A stretch of 64,000 bases of DNA from Ceratobasidium sp. AG-K (GCA_037039685.1 JAWNGF010000001.1:4154001-4218000); one strand, 5' to 3'. Positions 34,845 to 47,191 are shown, counted from the stretch's first letter. A program made the numbers and translations. Notes: a model not told the origin generated them from the letters alone.

Positions 34845-37044
34845 ATGACCAGCCGACACTCCACTCCGTCTCCTACGCCTCCGAAGGCACTCATTCCTAT
34901 TGTCAGGTTATGGTCCACCAATACAACACCCACCGACGAGTGCTCAGAATCGCTCTGGAGCAGTGATCCTCGAGAGGCAAAGAGGCGAAGGTAGTGGATA
35001 TGGTTCATTTGCGAGACCCGTTTCTCATACCGAATCTTACATCAGTGATGCAATCGACCAAGCGTTGAAAGCCGAGAAAGCTACAAAGACCGCAGCGAGG
35101 CGAAAGCAGCGCAAAGTTTTGTGTCTCGGTGAGTCAAAACATCAATTTCAGTGACCACGTTGTGTAACAATCTTCTTTATGTAAAGGTCAAAGGTTGGTG
35201 ATCGATTGGTTTAATTTCGACTGATCTAACGGAGAATACGGCGTTAGCGAGTCGGGGAAAAGCACTCTGGTCAAGCAGTTTCGTCTGATGCAATCGCCGG
35301 AAGCGTTTGCTATAGAACGCGAATCGTGGCGAAGGTATGTGTGTCTACCCGACCAGGCATATACCATACTCATGGAGTATTGTTAATAGTATTGTGTTCC
35401 TCAACATTGTCCGGTCGATACTAAGAGTCATCGACATCGTGAGCCCCAACTTCAACCTCAACAACCCAAGTGACTCCGACTCGCAGGAGTTTGCCCGGTT
35501 ACGCCTTCGTTTGATGGTACGCAACATCACACAAATTGATTACTAGATCTTCTGACTTCCGGACACAGCCCTTACGCAGTGTCGAGACCTCGATTGTGGA
35601 ATCATTGTCCTCTCCCAAGCAAGTTGCTCAAAGTCGGTCCCGTAGCCTAAAGTCCCCCCGGAGCGATGGGTCCAGCGCCTTGTCGAACGGAAACGCCCCG
35701 TCTGCGATGAACAACGACTACGATGACGTATACGTCCATCCTGAATCACCCTGGCAAAACATCCTTCAAAAGTGTATGCGTAGCACAAATGCTATCCGAA
35801 TGAGTACCTCGCAACGGAGCGAGCACGAGAACATGCTAAACGACCCGGATGACCCAGCTGCGACATTGGAGGCGTGCGCGGCTGATATGAAGAGATTGTG
35901 GAATTATTTGGTGACGCATGACCAGCTGAAGAGGTATGGGTTGTTCATGGAGCAAACCTCAGGGTTGTAAGTTTCTTTCCGACGGCTTGCATGCATTTCA
36001 CCAATCTCCGCGCTTTCAGCTTCCTAGATGACATTGAACGAATCACCTCTAGGGGGTATATACCCACAGACGGTACGTCGAAGCTAGGCTCGATACAATG
36101 TTTGGGCAACATACTAACTGCTCCCAGATGACATTCTTCGCACTCGGGTTAAAACCATCTCTCCAACAGAAACTATCCTCCCCAACCTCGAACCAGGGCT
36201 GGAATGGAGAATGTGTGAGTCATTGTTGTTATTGTTTAGCCGGTGTTCGCTAAATCACTGGTTAAATCAGACGACGTGGGTGGGGCTCGCCGGCAACGTG
36301 CGAAATGGGCGCCGTTTTTCGATGACAGTGAGCCTAAATCTGACTTGCATGCTTTTCTCGGTCGTCGCTAACCGGCGTGCGCCCAGTGGACCTGTTGATC
36401 GTTTTGGTCCCGGTCTCGACATTCGACCAAACCTTGGCAGAAGATAAATCGGTCAATCGCCTGCATGACTCGTTTGGGTTATGGGTGGAACTCTGCAATA
36501 CGAATGCCCTTCATCACGTCAGTCAAAGCCGGGGATCCACCATGGCCGGAGTTCTGACTGGGTGTGGCACTTTTGGCAGATCCCAATTCTGTTGTTCCTC
36601 AATAAGTGTGATCTACTCCGCAAGAAACTCAAGGCGGGGATTCAGGTGTCAGATTACCTCACAAGCTATGCGGGGAAACCAAACGAGACGAAAAAGGTTC
36701 TTTCCTGTGAGTCATTTATGTCAATCCATCAGGGAAGGATCTACTCACTGTATGCACGCTCGCGTGGATCAGACTTGACTCAGCGGTTTGTCGGGCTCCG
36801 CCAGAGTTCCAAAGCTCCATCCGCTACGCCATGCTATATCCATCACACGTCTGTTGTGGTAAGACTTCAGGTTCTTTGATTCGTAAATTGCCCATTCACG
36901 GATCACTTGTAGGACCGAACCACAACGCAAACCGTGGTCAAGCATGTTCGAGACAAGGTAAGGCAAAGTGACGTGCCGTAAAACCCACGCTGAACCCATT
37001 TTCAGATTGTCATGGGCCACATGCGAGATTCCTATTTTGTCTAG
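34845..37044 (+). CDS. Divergent G-protein alpha subunit-like 4
   Basis: Start MTSRHSTPSPTPPKALIPI at 34845. The N-terminal helix is DAIDQALKAEKATKTAARRK. The P-loop (CLGQSESGKSTLVKQF) is assembled from three exons, the middle one being seven bases (35187-35193). Helical domain, then SGL-FLDDIERITSRGYIPTD and switch I DDILRTRVKTISPTET: Arg and Mg-Thr kept, but the TTG turn is TIS. Switch II DVGGARRQRAKW has Ala at 36285-36287. Guanine motif ILLFLNKCDLLRKKL. G5 position HHTSVV as in copy 1. Ends HMRDSYFV, unlike the normal GLF-type tail that contacts receptors. The first exon encodes Pro/Ser residues with no Met-Gly. The sequence between its two halves (about 36510-36590) includes an intron with a less clear donor. 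Confidence 0.87.
35187..35193 (+). other. Candidate 7-base microexon in G-alpha-like 4
   Basis: GTCAAAG is flanked by an AAG acceptor and a GTTGGT donor. Joining ...CTCG, GTCAAAG and CGAGTCG... restores LGQSESGKS exactly. Each bordering intron position is used singly in the paralogues: LG-phase 1 in copies 1 and 2, QS-phase 2 in copy 3. Confidence 0.7.
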
Positions 37045-37634
37045 ACATCACTATCTGGCTTGAACGCATATCAATTTCCCGGCCTGCCACATCCCGGCTC
37101 AGGTTTCGCGCTCCGTCCGCATCTGGCTCGCTTCTGTATCACCAAAGGCTTATTACCACGCTCTACAACTTTTCATTCCCCCTCTGGATCACCCAACATC
37201 TCATACGTTATCGGCTCTGTTTTCTACCCAATACCTAATCCGTCGTCTGAAACATGGAGTGTGTACCGCAATTGCTACCGATGTTTGTACTGTTGTATAT
37301 CAGGCAATACATTATACGCCCTAATGAACGTTGCATTCACTTGTTCACTTCTCTAATCGAAGCTCGAAGGATCGCGTGGTTCTCAGTCTGAAACTCGAGG
37401 CACCGTCCAATTCTATGCCAGATGGCTGACGTTCCAAGTCCTAAACATTCTGCATCGCTTTCAATTGCTCCGCAACTACGTGTAAATACAATTTAGAGTC
37501 ATTGACCGGATAAAAAGGAGCCGTATAAAATGCAAAGCAGTTCGAGAGTTAAAGAAATAACAGACTTCAGGTATCAGGTTTCAAATCAAGGCGAGTGTGT
37601 TTCGCAGACTAAAAGCATGCGTCGCCTTGGTCGC
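37045..37634. other. Convergent intergenic region between G-alpha-like 4 and exportin-1
   Basis: 590 bases, AT-rich, between two gene 3' ends. Small open frames have no motif. Likely 3' UTRs and terminators. Confidence 0.5.
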
Positions 37635-40600
37635 CTATAGTTCCTCGTCCTCTTCCTTGATCTGCGAAGGTTTCAGCATCCCTGGTACGCGCTCCGCAGC
37701 AGCCCGTTCCGCCGCAACCTTGCGTTGTTGTTCGGCTTCCTTCTCTTCAAGGTACAATTCAGCATTGTCTTCATTCGAAGACTCGCGAAGAGAGATTAGG
37801 AAGTCACGTAGCAAGAGTTTGAACTTCGCAATGTCGTTGCATGTGTCACAAAGGCCCACAATGAAATTTTGGATCTGGGAACTGATGCGATGTCAATCAA
37901 GCAAGTTCACAACGAAAGAGGGTGCCGAAACCTACGCTGTGAGATGCGGGAAAGCATTCTTGAGTAAGGATGCGGTGTACTCTCGAAGGAACTGTTGGTT
38001 GCTTGGTGGGGGACTTGGCTGAGTTGCAGGATCGAACAACGGCGCCTTGATGGCATTTGACTCGACCAGCTGGAAGAGCCTTTGAAGCATCAGACTCTGG
38101 TGCTTGAACCCTGATCAAACACATGTAAATGGATGCATCACTTTCGGCGGGTGAGCTACTTGCCACTCTTGTGATCACTGTCCGTAAGCACAAAGAAGGT
38201 ATCTTGCAACATACTCAGGTAGTACTGTTGGAAGAACGAGTTCGAAATAGCTTCCTCGGCTGCCGCAAAGTTATTCACGATTTCCAGCAGGACTGGTGAA
38301 ATTTATGAGTCACGATGCTAAGATTCACCAAAGTACGTTACTCACGGTTCAAGCCCGTATCCGCGATGTCCCTCATGGTGTGCTTGATGGCCCAAATGAT
38401 ACTATCAAACAAGAGCTTGAACTGAAGTGCTGGAAGGCCGAGTAGCGCTAATATGAGGTGATTAGCTACTAATAGCGATAACCTGACCATATTGCTGCCT
38501 ACCAGGGAAACAATACATATCAATTGCTCTAAGCAACTTGAAGAAGCCGGCTCGGTGCTCTGGATACTCGGCGAAGTCCTTGCTAATCATTTCCAATGTG
38601 CACTCAAAGACGGCGTCAAGGATTGCTGGTACTTGCGGCGTGAGCAAGCCCTGTTCAACCATGGTTAGTAGGAATTAGCCGAACGCCAGCAGTTACTAAC
38701 CTGGAGCCTAGACGTGATCGTAGCCATCACGTTCAAAACCTCCGCATCCCGAGCGTGGGGAACGTTCCTGTTATAATCACCCAGTACCGCCTCGAGCAAC
38801 GGCGGAATAAAGTTGTTGTAGAGCGTATCGAGATCCTCGGCTTTCTTGACGTAGGTCTCCATCAGCTTTAAGATCTCCTTTTTGATCGTACGAAGCGAGC
38901 GAACTTTGGGCGTTCGAGTCGCAACGGGACCTAAACAGTGTGATTAGCTTGGGATTTCAGACAATCATGGCTAGACTAGACCCACCTTCCGAAGCCACTT
39001 GTTCGCTAATTATGGTGCTAACAGCCTTATACAAACCAAGCATATCGTTGAAAATACGGCCGAGTTGCGGCAAGAAAAAGCCTCCGATTGAAGTGCAAGC
39101 CGACACATTAGTCTTGAGAACGTTGGACAGGATCTTGACGTTCTCGGAGTTGCCGAGCACATCCACGTTGGAGGCGGCCTGTGACATCAACGAATCCCAC
39201 TGGCGGAGATCAAAACATTAGACTAATTTCGTCCCTTGAACGGCTGATAGTGATTGACGTACTGCATTATTCGGCAGATCCATGAGTTTAAGGATCAAGC
39301 GTTCCTGTACAGACTTATTCGGCTGCGCCGACACCATATATCCAACGGCCTCGTAGAACGTATGTACTTGTTGTGGGGAAAGATCAACCGTGATTCGGTG
39401 AAGGCCTCGAAGAATTTCGTCCACAAATGGTTCCGTTTCCCCAGCTTGCTGCATCACGAAGTGGCGGCGGCATTTCTGCGCGATCTTGATGAACGTGTCG
39501 CAGGCCATATCTTGCACACCTGTTGAAGAACAGTCTGAGTAGCGGTTCCATATTTCTCCACAACTGCCTTACCTTCGTGTGTTTCATGCATAAACTCGAA
39601 CAGCTTGTTGACCACTGTCTTGAGGAACTTCCAGTGGGCTTTAAGGAAACGCGGGTATTGTCCGACGATATACATGATATTCGACGCGACGATGCTTTGT
39701 TATCTTTCCCACGCTTCATTTCGCAAAGCCCAAGGAGGTCCTTGATGACTGTGACCAAGAATCGTTTTTCGGTCTCCTCGTCTAGGGGAGCGATTAGCGT
39801 ATAGCAGAGGCCAAAACGAGCTAGGACGTACTCATGGCACCGGAAATTGACCCAATCGCCCAGCAGAGGGTGTTCAGGTTTGCCCACGACCATTCGGACC
39901 CATCAACCTAGAGAAAGCAGGTTGGGTTAGAATATTCATGGTTACGGGCTTGATTTTTACCCACCTGCTTCGATAGCTTTTCGGTCAAGATGTTCTCAGT
40001 ATCGAGTACGTCCAAGTGAGTTAGGTACACGAGAACTTCGCGCATGGCCTTGTACAGGACAATAGTATCACTCTCCTTGAGGAACTCGCGAACAACTTCT
40101 CCTTCGTCGTTTTCAACAACGAGGACCTGCATTTCAAAGTTAGCACGTAACCTTTCGACAGGTTCTGACCACTCAACCCACCTCTTCAGGCTTGACCATT
40201 CGCTCAATCATAACCAATCGCAAGTTGCTCAGTACCTCGGCGTACGCGTTCTTCCTCAGATTCACACCTCCAAGGACTCCCACAGCAGCGGCACCTGGCC
40301 CACCAGCGCCCCCGCCGAGATTCAACCCCATCAGCAAGTTCGCGTCGGCAGCGCCGAGGCCCAGCGGTAAGCTTTGCTGCTCTTCGTAAAGTTCAGCCAC
40401 AAGCTTGCTCCAGTATTCCAAGCAAATCTTGAAGACTTCGCGTTCCTCAACTTGGGAAACCTTGACCATGTAGAGGTGCGCGTTGAGAAGTACGTCGCGG
40501 TTCTCGGCATTTTCGACAGCCCGAAGGTGGACTGTGAGGAAGTTCGCCAAGAACAAAGCGAGGTTAAGGATGAGTTCTTGGTCCTGGTCAGACGAGGTTT

Positions 40601-41879
40601 CGTACGCTTGCGCGATGTCTGCAAGTAATTTTAGTATAAAGCACCGATGAAAGACATGCACATACTGGTACTAGGAGGAATCATCTTGTTGATCGATGTC
40701 ATGACCATCGTGAACAGAATTCTAAACTTGGGATCGTACTCTGGTCCAACATTAAGGCCAGCAATTTCGGAGAGGCACTTCAGAGTAATGTTACGAAACT
40801 CGGGTACTTCCAGGAACTAAAAAGTAGTTAAGTACTCTGATCGAGCGCATTTAACTTGGCCACCCACCCTGGTCAAAAGTTGGTCGATGATGCTGGTCTC
40901 GAAGATGTAGCCCAAAGGAATCCAGTTCAAGAACCTAAGCATGGTTTCGAGCGTCGCGCGAATCAGACTCGGTTTCTGCGCCTTCTCCAAAACCTCGAGG
41001 CAGAGCTGGAAGATTTCGGAGAATTCCCCACACATTTGATTCTTGAGGTTCTTCGTCTTTGTTTGCGTCATTTGTTCAGCAGAGTAGTCAAAGATTTCTT
41101 CGGACAACAGCTTGAGAATGGCCATATTGTTTTCGCATAGGGCAATGTTCGTCTTGCTGTTTTGGACAATCTCGGGAATGAAAGTAGGCCAGTTGTGAGG
41201 CCATTCTTGCTTGAGAATCTACATGGAACGTTCACTAGGGCGTTCGTGTGTGCGATATTCTACCCACCTGGACCAGAGCGAGATTCAGTTTGTTAATATA
41301 AGTTTTCTGTTGTCGCAGTGCCGTCTCGTCCGAAGCAATACCCAACGTAGTCGAAACAATAAAATTACGAATACCTTGCCGTTGATCCTCTGGTAGAACC
41401 TTCCAGCGAGTTTGGATGAGTTTCTCGAGGATCTGTAGCCCAATATACTGCAGAAAGATTAGGAATGAGCTATAGCGCATTCACTAGCCAGTTGAAACAC
41501 ACCTTGGACTGCATCGATCCTGAACTCTCCAAAATCACAGGGACCCTCTGCCATGAATCCGGGTATTCTTGGAACTGAGTAAGCACCGTTTGGGCTTGCT
41601 TTTGCTAGAAGAGGTTGATAATTGGGTTATGGCGCCCCGCGCGATTGTTTTGGCTGATAAGAAACAAGCGTACCTCTTGCCCAGTGCCCAAATAGAATGC
41701 ATTGACGACTCGGTCAAAGAGGTTTATGTCAAGGTCTTGCGAGAAATCTAGAATTGCCTGTGACGGGTTGATTGGGATAGTCAGCAACGTGCGTCACCAG
41801 CGATCAGTGGCATGTCAGTGTTCTCAGCAGCTTGCAAGCTCTAAAACACTAACATTATAGTATAAAGACTTACCTCCAT
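37635..41879 (-). CDS. CRM1: Exportin-1 (CRM1), nuclear export receptor
   Basis: Karyopherin that exports leucine-rich NES cargo with Ran-GTP. Exon 1 is only ATG GAG (41874-41879), then an intron, then [31 protein letters not shown]1 hallmarks follow: [179 protein letters not shown] block. An acidic C-terminal end [12 protein letters not shown] stops at 37635. About 1,070 residues with over fifteen introns, as expected. The NES-groove cysteine (codon 39723-39725), the target of leptomycin B, is present. A 140-residue acidic/Gly-rich loop region ([18 protein letters not shown]) lies in the middle. Confidence 0.96.
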
Positions 41880-41957
41880 ATTTGAATCCACTTCCTACAC
41901 TCGTTCGGGCGAGTAGCGGGCGGTGGCAAACGGGGACGAGTGAATCAAAGACTAAGA

Positions 41958-41965
41958 CTATATAG
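41958..41965 (-). promoter_or_regulatory. Possible TATA element of exportin-1 gene
   Basis: CTATATAG sits about 80 bases upstream of the exportin-1 ATG on the minus strand. It is palindromic, so orientation is not informative. Confidence 0.3.
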
Positions 41966-44715
41966 CGCGAGGATGAACGTAGGAAAGCGAGGAACGCGCC
42001 GTAAACTACTAAACACGTCCTAGTGGTGGAGAACAGGTTAGTGCACTATTCGATCCAGGTCCCGTTATCTACTGACTACAGAGTCAACTCGGACGACGTT
42101 GAAGATGAGGGCTAGGGTTGGCTTCAGATCTCGCTTGCTGACAAACGCCGGAATCCTCTGGCGCTTAAATAGAGGGTCCGGCCTCCGTCCCCGCCACCTC
42201 CACACAACATCACTCAGCAAGTTCTGGTATCGTCTCGAACCTAGTCGCGATCCAAACAAATCGCGCCTGTGGGTCGTCTTTAGTAATCTAGTCCGATTAA
42301 CTCGATCGGCGATTGACCCAGTCTGCAATCTAATGGTGAACGAGCTCAGACGGCATCAGACGGCTCAATAGAACTCTAATGGCTCGTGTTTGGTGACCTC
42401 GTTGATGTTCACGTTTCAAGTATACCCTCAAGGGGATCCTCAAATTACACTACCAGCAAACCATTGCATTACCCGATAATCTACCATCCTAGAGATGCAT
42501 ATATGTGCGCAACCAGGTTGCCCCCAGAAAACGACTTCTCCGACCTCGTACTGTGGATGTGTACCTCGCCAACTGAATCGTTCGGTTGAATATCCCTTCC
42601 TACCCCTATCTGCGTTGCTTGACGTGCGAATACTCGGCAATACAGAAACTTGAAATCAGCCTACGACGAAACATACGATTTCTCCGTCGAGACTGACCAC
42701 GAGATGGTACCACATGCATACCCACTGACATTCGCCCGCGCATTTCCGACCAAATCCCGGACCAAGTGGTTAGCATGTGCCTTCAGAAACTTTATGCTGC
42801 TCCAATCAGCTGTATGTCCTTGAAGAGCTCTACATATCGTGTATCCGATACCCACAGGATTTCGACTGAGGACTTCACCGTGTCATTCTATCCTGGGATA
42901 CTGTGATAACATCACCTACCGCACCATGCCTCAGTATCAGCCTACATTCTATCTCAGCAGATTTACAATAAACTCGGCACTCAATGGCTCGGCATAGTAA
43001 ACCACATACCCGACTTAACCCGAAGACACCAACCAGCGAGCACATTGTCTACAACGACACTACGACCCCCAACTCGCGTCCAAGGCGTCCAATATCAACC
43101 TGCACTTATTCCCAATGCTCACCTGCCCTCTATCCAATCGCGCGGGCCCAGTTCATCTGGATGCGTCCCCTCAGCAGCCATCAACGAGAAGTCCAATGGG
43201 GTGAATGGCCATCACAATATCCCAGAACGGATCCCCACGCAATTCTTGGCAGGCCTTCCCTTGATTGGTGCCCAGACCAGGCTTCCAGGTTCGCGTAGTT
43301 CTTTGTGGGGACGGCGCAACGAGCTGGGGTGGGCATATGCTGGAAACAAAGCCGTCGCCCCGCCCCTCGGGCCTCGGTATCAATATGGCTAGTTGGATTT
43401 CCCACGGTAGGGAAGTCATCCCAGGCCACACTGATATGTGATCGGACAAGTCCTGGTTATACAAGTGCGCCGGGAACTTGTCTTCATTGTCCCGTTGGTT
43501 ATCTCATAAGTGTACTTTACATGCCCCTGATCGGATTCTATTTAGCGTGCTGGCTACGACAAGCAAATGGCCTCGAGCACCCAAACTGAGCGCGTGTAAT
43601 CAAGTTTTAAGCACGAAATAGTAAAAAAAAAATCTGTACGAGCGGAACCGGCTTCAAAAAGACATATAGCGTCATATGATAAATCAAGAGAACCTAGATT
43701 AACCGATATAGGATCGTTCAACGTGGAGATAGAACCTCTTTGCATTCGTGACGCGCCTGAAAAGTTTAAGTTTATGCGACGTGCGGGTAGATGGCGTGCC
43801 CAGGTGAGGCTTGGCACGCGCCAGAAGAGCATATACGCATATAATCAGTAAAAGCAGGAGTTAATTCAATTGATTAACTTCTTCGGTAGAACTTAGTTGT
43901 GCTTTGGAAGCCACGTTCATCGATGCCGCTGAGCAGTTGCATAGTATAATACAATGTCAGTTAGAGTGTGATGACCGTTTCGGCTCTTGCACTGGGTTTG
44001 ATCCCAAATTAAAGCCGAAGATATATCTAGGGGTGGAATAGTGCAGAGTGCCCGTGGGGTCTCTCAACTGCGGGGAAGTCCCCAAAAGGCGTCCAGGAAG
44101 GTTGTGGGTGCGATGGTTGCGGGATGGAAAGTGGAGCAACGAGGCCACTGCAATGGTTTTGGTACCAGTACTAGACCAGAAGGATTTAAGGACGAATCTC
44201 GTGTGCCTCGGAGTCGGCGTACTGTCTCAGTACTATCTCGTAAGTGCCAAAGTAATGAGTGGGACCTGAATAAAACAGGGCACGTGAATGATTGTGAGGT
44301 ACCGAGGCAAAAGCCGAGGCCCGACACCGCCCCAGCCGGAGGCAAAACTGCCTCGCGAGGCGTTCAACTGCAGGGTTGTCATGACAAGAATCACGAATGC
44401 CGGACTGCTAGGAGACAGTGGCGTGCCCATGTCGTTTCTGATGCCATCATGTCCGACATGCGAACCGCATATGGCCTGTGTGATTGTCTTGAGGAAAGGA
44501 TTCGGCAAGCATTGGCGAGACGAAAAATTCTGATGAGGATGGATTAATTTGGCGAGTTTCCCAAATGGAGAATGTTCGCGGGTCGGCGAAGTGCTGTGGC
44601 AAGTGCCGAATGAGGAGAAACTCGATTATAATCAACGCGATCAACCGGTCCGGTGATCGCGGGATGAGGACAGCAGACGCGAGGCAAATGTGCAGGGTCG
44701 CGTGCGAGCTAATGT

Positions 44716-44751
44716 GGTGGCGATAGCAGCAGAAACAAGGTGGCGATAGCA
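44716..44751. repeat. 13-base direct repeat upstream of kelch-BTB gene
   Basis: GGTGGCGATAGCA occurs twice, at 44716-44728 and 44739-44751, ten bases apart. Confidence 0.8.
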
Positions 44752-44754
44752 CTG

Positions 44755-44793
44755 CACGTGGACCCCAGAGCAAGGCACATGGACGATCACGTG
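44755..44793. promoter_or_regulatory. Paired CACGTG E-boxes upstream of kelch-BTB gene
   Basis: CACGTG occurs at 44755-44760 and 44788-44793, 68-106 bases before the predicted ATG. Such sites bind bHLH factors in fungi; function here is inferred only from position and repetition. Confidence 0.45.
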
Positions 44794-44860
44794 CCGACTC
44801 TCATCTCAAGTCTCCCCACATTCTCCTCTCCTCACACTCCCCTTTCCTCTCGCCCCGCTA

Positions 44861-47191
44861 ATGCATTCGGTCAGCGACCTTACTACTTTCTCACGAAAGG
44901 CCCGCGGAGATGTGCCACCGCCGCTCGTGGTATGTTTCTGAACTTGTGTGATCACCATATTGCTCATTTCACGCGTTGGCTGTAGGGGGCGTCGACCACG
45001 GTCATCGGCAACCACATGTATTTGTTCGGAGGGCGCCTTGTATCTCAGCGGCGCATGACAGCCGAACTCTACTGCTTTAATCTCGAGGAGCACACATGGG
45101 AGCGGCTACCTGCACCCGAGCTCGACCCAAATGCACCTCCCCCGCGATACTTTCATTCGGCCGACGTATGGAATAACCATCTTGTGATATTCGGAGGCAT
45201 GGGATACGCTTCTTCAGCAACTACTCCCGATGATCTCTGTGTCCTCGCCGACGTACGCCTTTATTCTCTCGCAAATGCTTGTTGGCTTCCCGAACAGCCT
45301 TTGCCTATGTCAGACCCAGCATCGGATCCAGCTGGCGATTTGGTTCCTCGGGCTCGATATGCACATCTTTCTGCTGTTTCTGCGGACCAACTCTACATTA
45401 TCGGGGGACAGGACATGACCAATGCGTGGTTGGATGATATCCATGTGTATGATCTCCCGTCGCAGACGTGGGTCGCCCGTATGCCATATCCCCGCCACTG
45501 CGGGACTTACCGTAGTGTCGCTGTTTGCGCACCGGAGCGTGTTGTCAATCCGCCACGCGTTTGTGTCAATATCCACGACAACCCGTCAGATACTCAGGAC
45601 GAGCTCACAGAGCTACCTTTTACCGTCGATGCCACTCCACAGAACCCGAACAACATCTATTTGTATTCCAATCATAACGTATGTGTTTCATATTTGTCCA
45701 TTTTACGCTGACCAACTCAAATTCGGCTCTAGTTTACTGATGTAAAGCGCGAGCTCCAAACACTACATCCAACGCCATCAACCCCTGATTCCCCATTCAC
45801 ACTGACTGATGCTTCGGCTCTCCTCACCGGCAACTCCCTTCCGCCCGGCCTACGATTTCCGACTGGCGCCTTGCTTGGAACACATCTGCTCATTGCTGGG
45901 ACATACCTTGCGCACACGTTTCAATCGTATTCTCTATGGGCTCTCGACTTGCGCACGTATACGTGGTCTCGTATCGACCCTGGCACCGCCCTCTCCCACG
46001 GAGCTTGGGGGCGCGGCGTTGTTTGGGGGACTGGGGGTCGCTTCGTAGTGTTCGGGAACCGAGAAGGAAGCCTGGTCGAAGATTACAATCGACGTTTACT
46101 CAGCTGGGGTGATGTTGCATACGTGGACCTTGAGGCGTTTGGCGTATACAGTCCCCCACGTCGCATGTTCACCGCCCCCACGCCACCGATCCTTTCACCC
46201 GATTTAGCAGCGAGTGCGACAGGCCAAGATCCCACACAAACCAACGCGTTGACGAATGTTATTGTTGGACTAAGGGCGTTGCAGCAGGAACAGCTGGCTG
46301 ATTTTGAGATTGTGGCCGATGACAATCGGCGCATCAAATGCTCCAGTGCAGTGCTTGAGGCGCGTTGGGGTTGGTTCAGGCGCCAGCGGCAGCTCTTTCG
46401 TAAAAAGGCGCAAAGGGCCGAGTTAGAATTGGCCAAGGAAGGGGCTAGGGGGAGATCTGGTTCTAGAGGTGGAAGTGGGGAGCGCGAAGAGCTTGGTGCA
46501 GATTTCTCAGAGCTCGACCCTCGACTATCGTCGCGCGAGCTGCGCCTAGCGGAGCCGTACGCCGTGACACTCGCCTTACTACAGTACATCTACACTCTTA
46601 CTCTGGTCACTCCCCTTCAACATGCTCCACCGGTCCTTAGCGCATTACTTTTGATCGCTTGCACATACGTCGAGGACGACCAAACCAATGATGAACTTGA
46701 CGACGAAAAAACAAAATATACTAACGGCAACGGTACTGGGCAAGCACGCTCTCGCAGCCCAGGATCTTCACCTTCATCGACATCTGCTCACTTCCCTTCT
46801 CAATCCCGGCCTACGCTCCCACAATTTGATTCAATGCCGCACCTGACTGCGTTGGTCAAACACGCAATGCATCGGGCACTGAGTACGACAAATAGCGTGG
46901 GAGTATACGAGGTTGCTACGCTATGCGATTGCCAAAGCTTGCAAATACGTGCTCTAAAGGTTGTAATGGTGAGTCTGGAGGGGTGATATCATCATCTAGG
47001 ATTGGATTTAATCTAAACACACTTTTCCATTTTAGGCCTCGAGTAAAAAACAAGCACATAAACAGCGACAACACGGCTCGAGCTCCGGCCCTGGTGCGAG
47101 GCCCCGTGGAATGTCTGACGCACCACCTCCGGGCAGGCCCAAGACGGCAGAAGGCGCAGGAAGCGTTTCCTCTGGAGGAAAGGGTGCGTAG
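44861..47191 (+). CDS. Kelch-repeat and BTB-domain protein (Ral2-like)
   Basis: Start MHSVSDLTTFSRKARGDVPPPLV, an intron, then GASTTVIGNHMYLFGGRL. Kelch blades are visible: MYLFGGRL..YCFNLEEHTWERL, PPPRYFHSADVWNNHLVIFGG, PRARYAHLSAVSADQLYIIGG..DDIHVYDLPSQTWV, LLIAGTYL..SLWALDLRTYTWSRI, RFVVFGNREG. A BTB/POZ-like domain follows (LADFEIVADDNRRIKCSSAVLEARW; YAVTLALLQYIYTLTLV; VYEVATLCDCQSLQIRALKVV), containing a charged insertion. The kelch-then-BTB order matches fission yeast Ral2 and animal LZTR1, regulators of Ras; the Ras link is inference from architecture. The C-terminus is uncertain: either the stop at 47189-47191 after GSVSSGGKGA, or a further intron starting GTGCGT at 47184 leading to a short alternative end near 47280. 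Confidence 0.82.

Larger units (their letters stand above)
41966..44860. other. Gene-poor stretch, about 2.9 kb
   Basis: The longest region without a convincing gene. Open frames at plus 42099-42371, 43045-43392 and 44041-44547, and at minus 43181-43464 and 44064-44345, overlap one another, start at arbitrary places and show no family motif. A run of ten A residues lies near 43623-43632. A 13-base direct repeat (GGTGGCGATAGCA) occurs at 44716-44728 and 44739-44751. It may be a decayed element or simply long intergenic DNA; nothing in it identifies a transposon protein or terminal repeat. Confidence 0.5.

Noticed and set aside
43045..43392. 115-codon plus-strand frame in the gene-poor stretch
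   Set aside because: Low-complexity Pro/Ser/Asn composition and overlapping frames on both strands; nothing supports translation.
44041..44547. 168-codon plus-strand frame in the gene-poor stretch
   Set aside because: Overlaps opposite-strand and other-frame ORFs; no family residues, no splice context, no promoter evidence.
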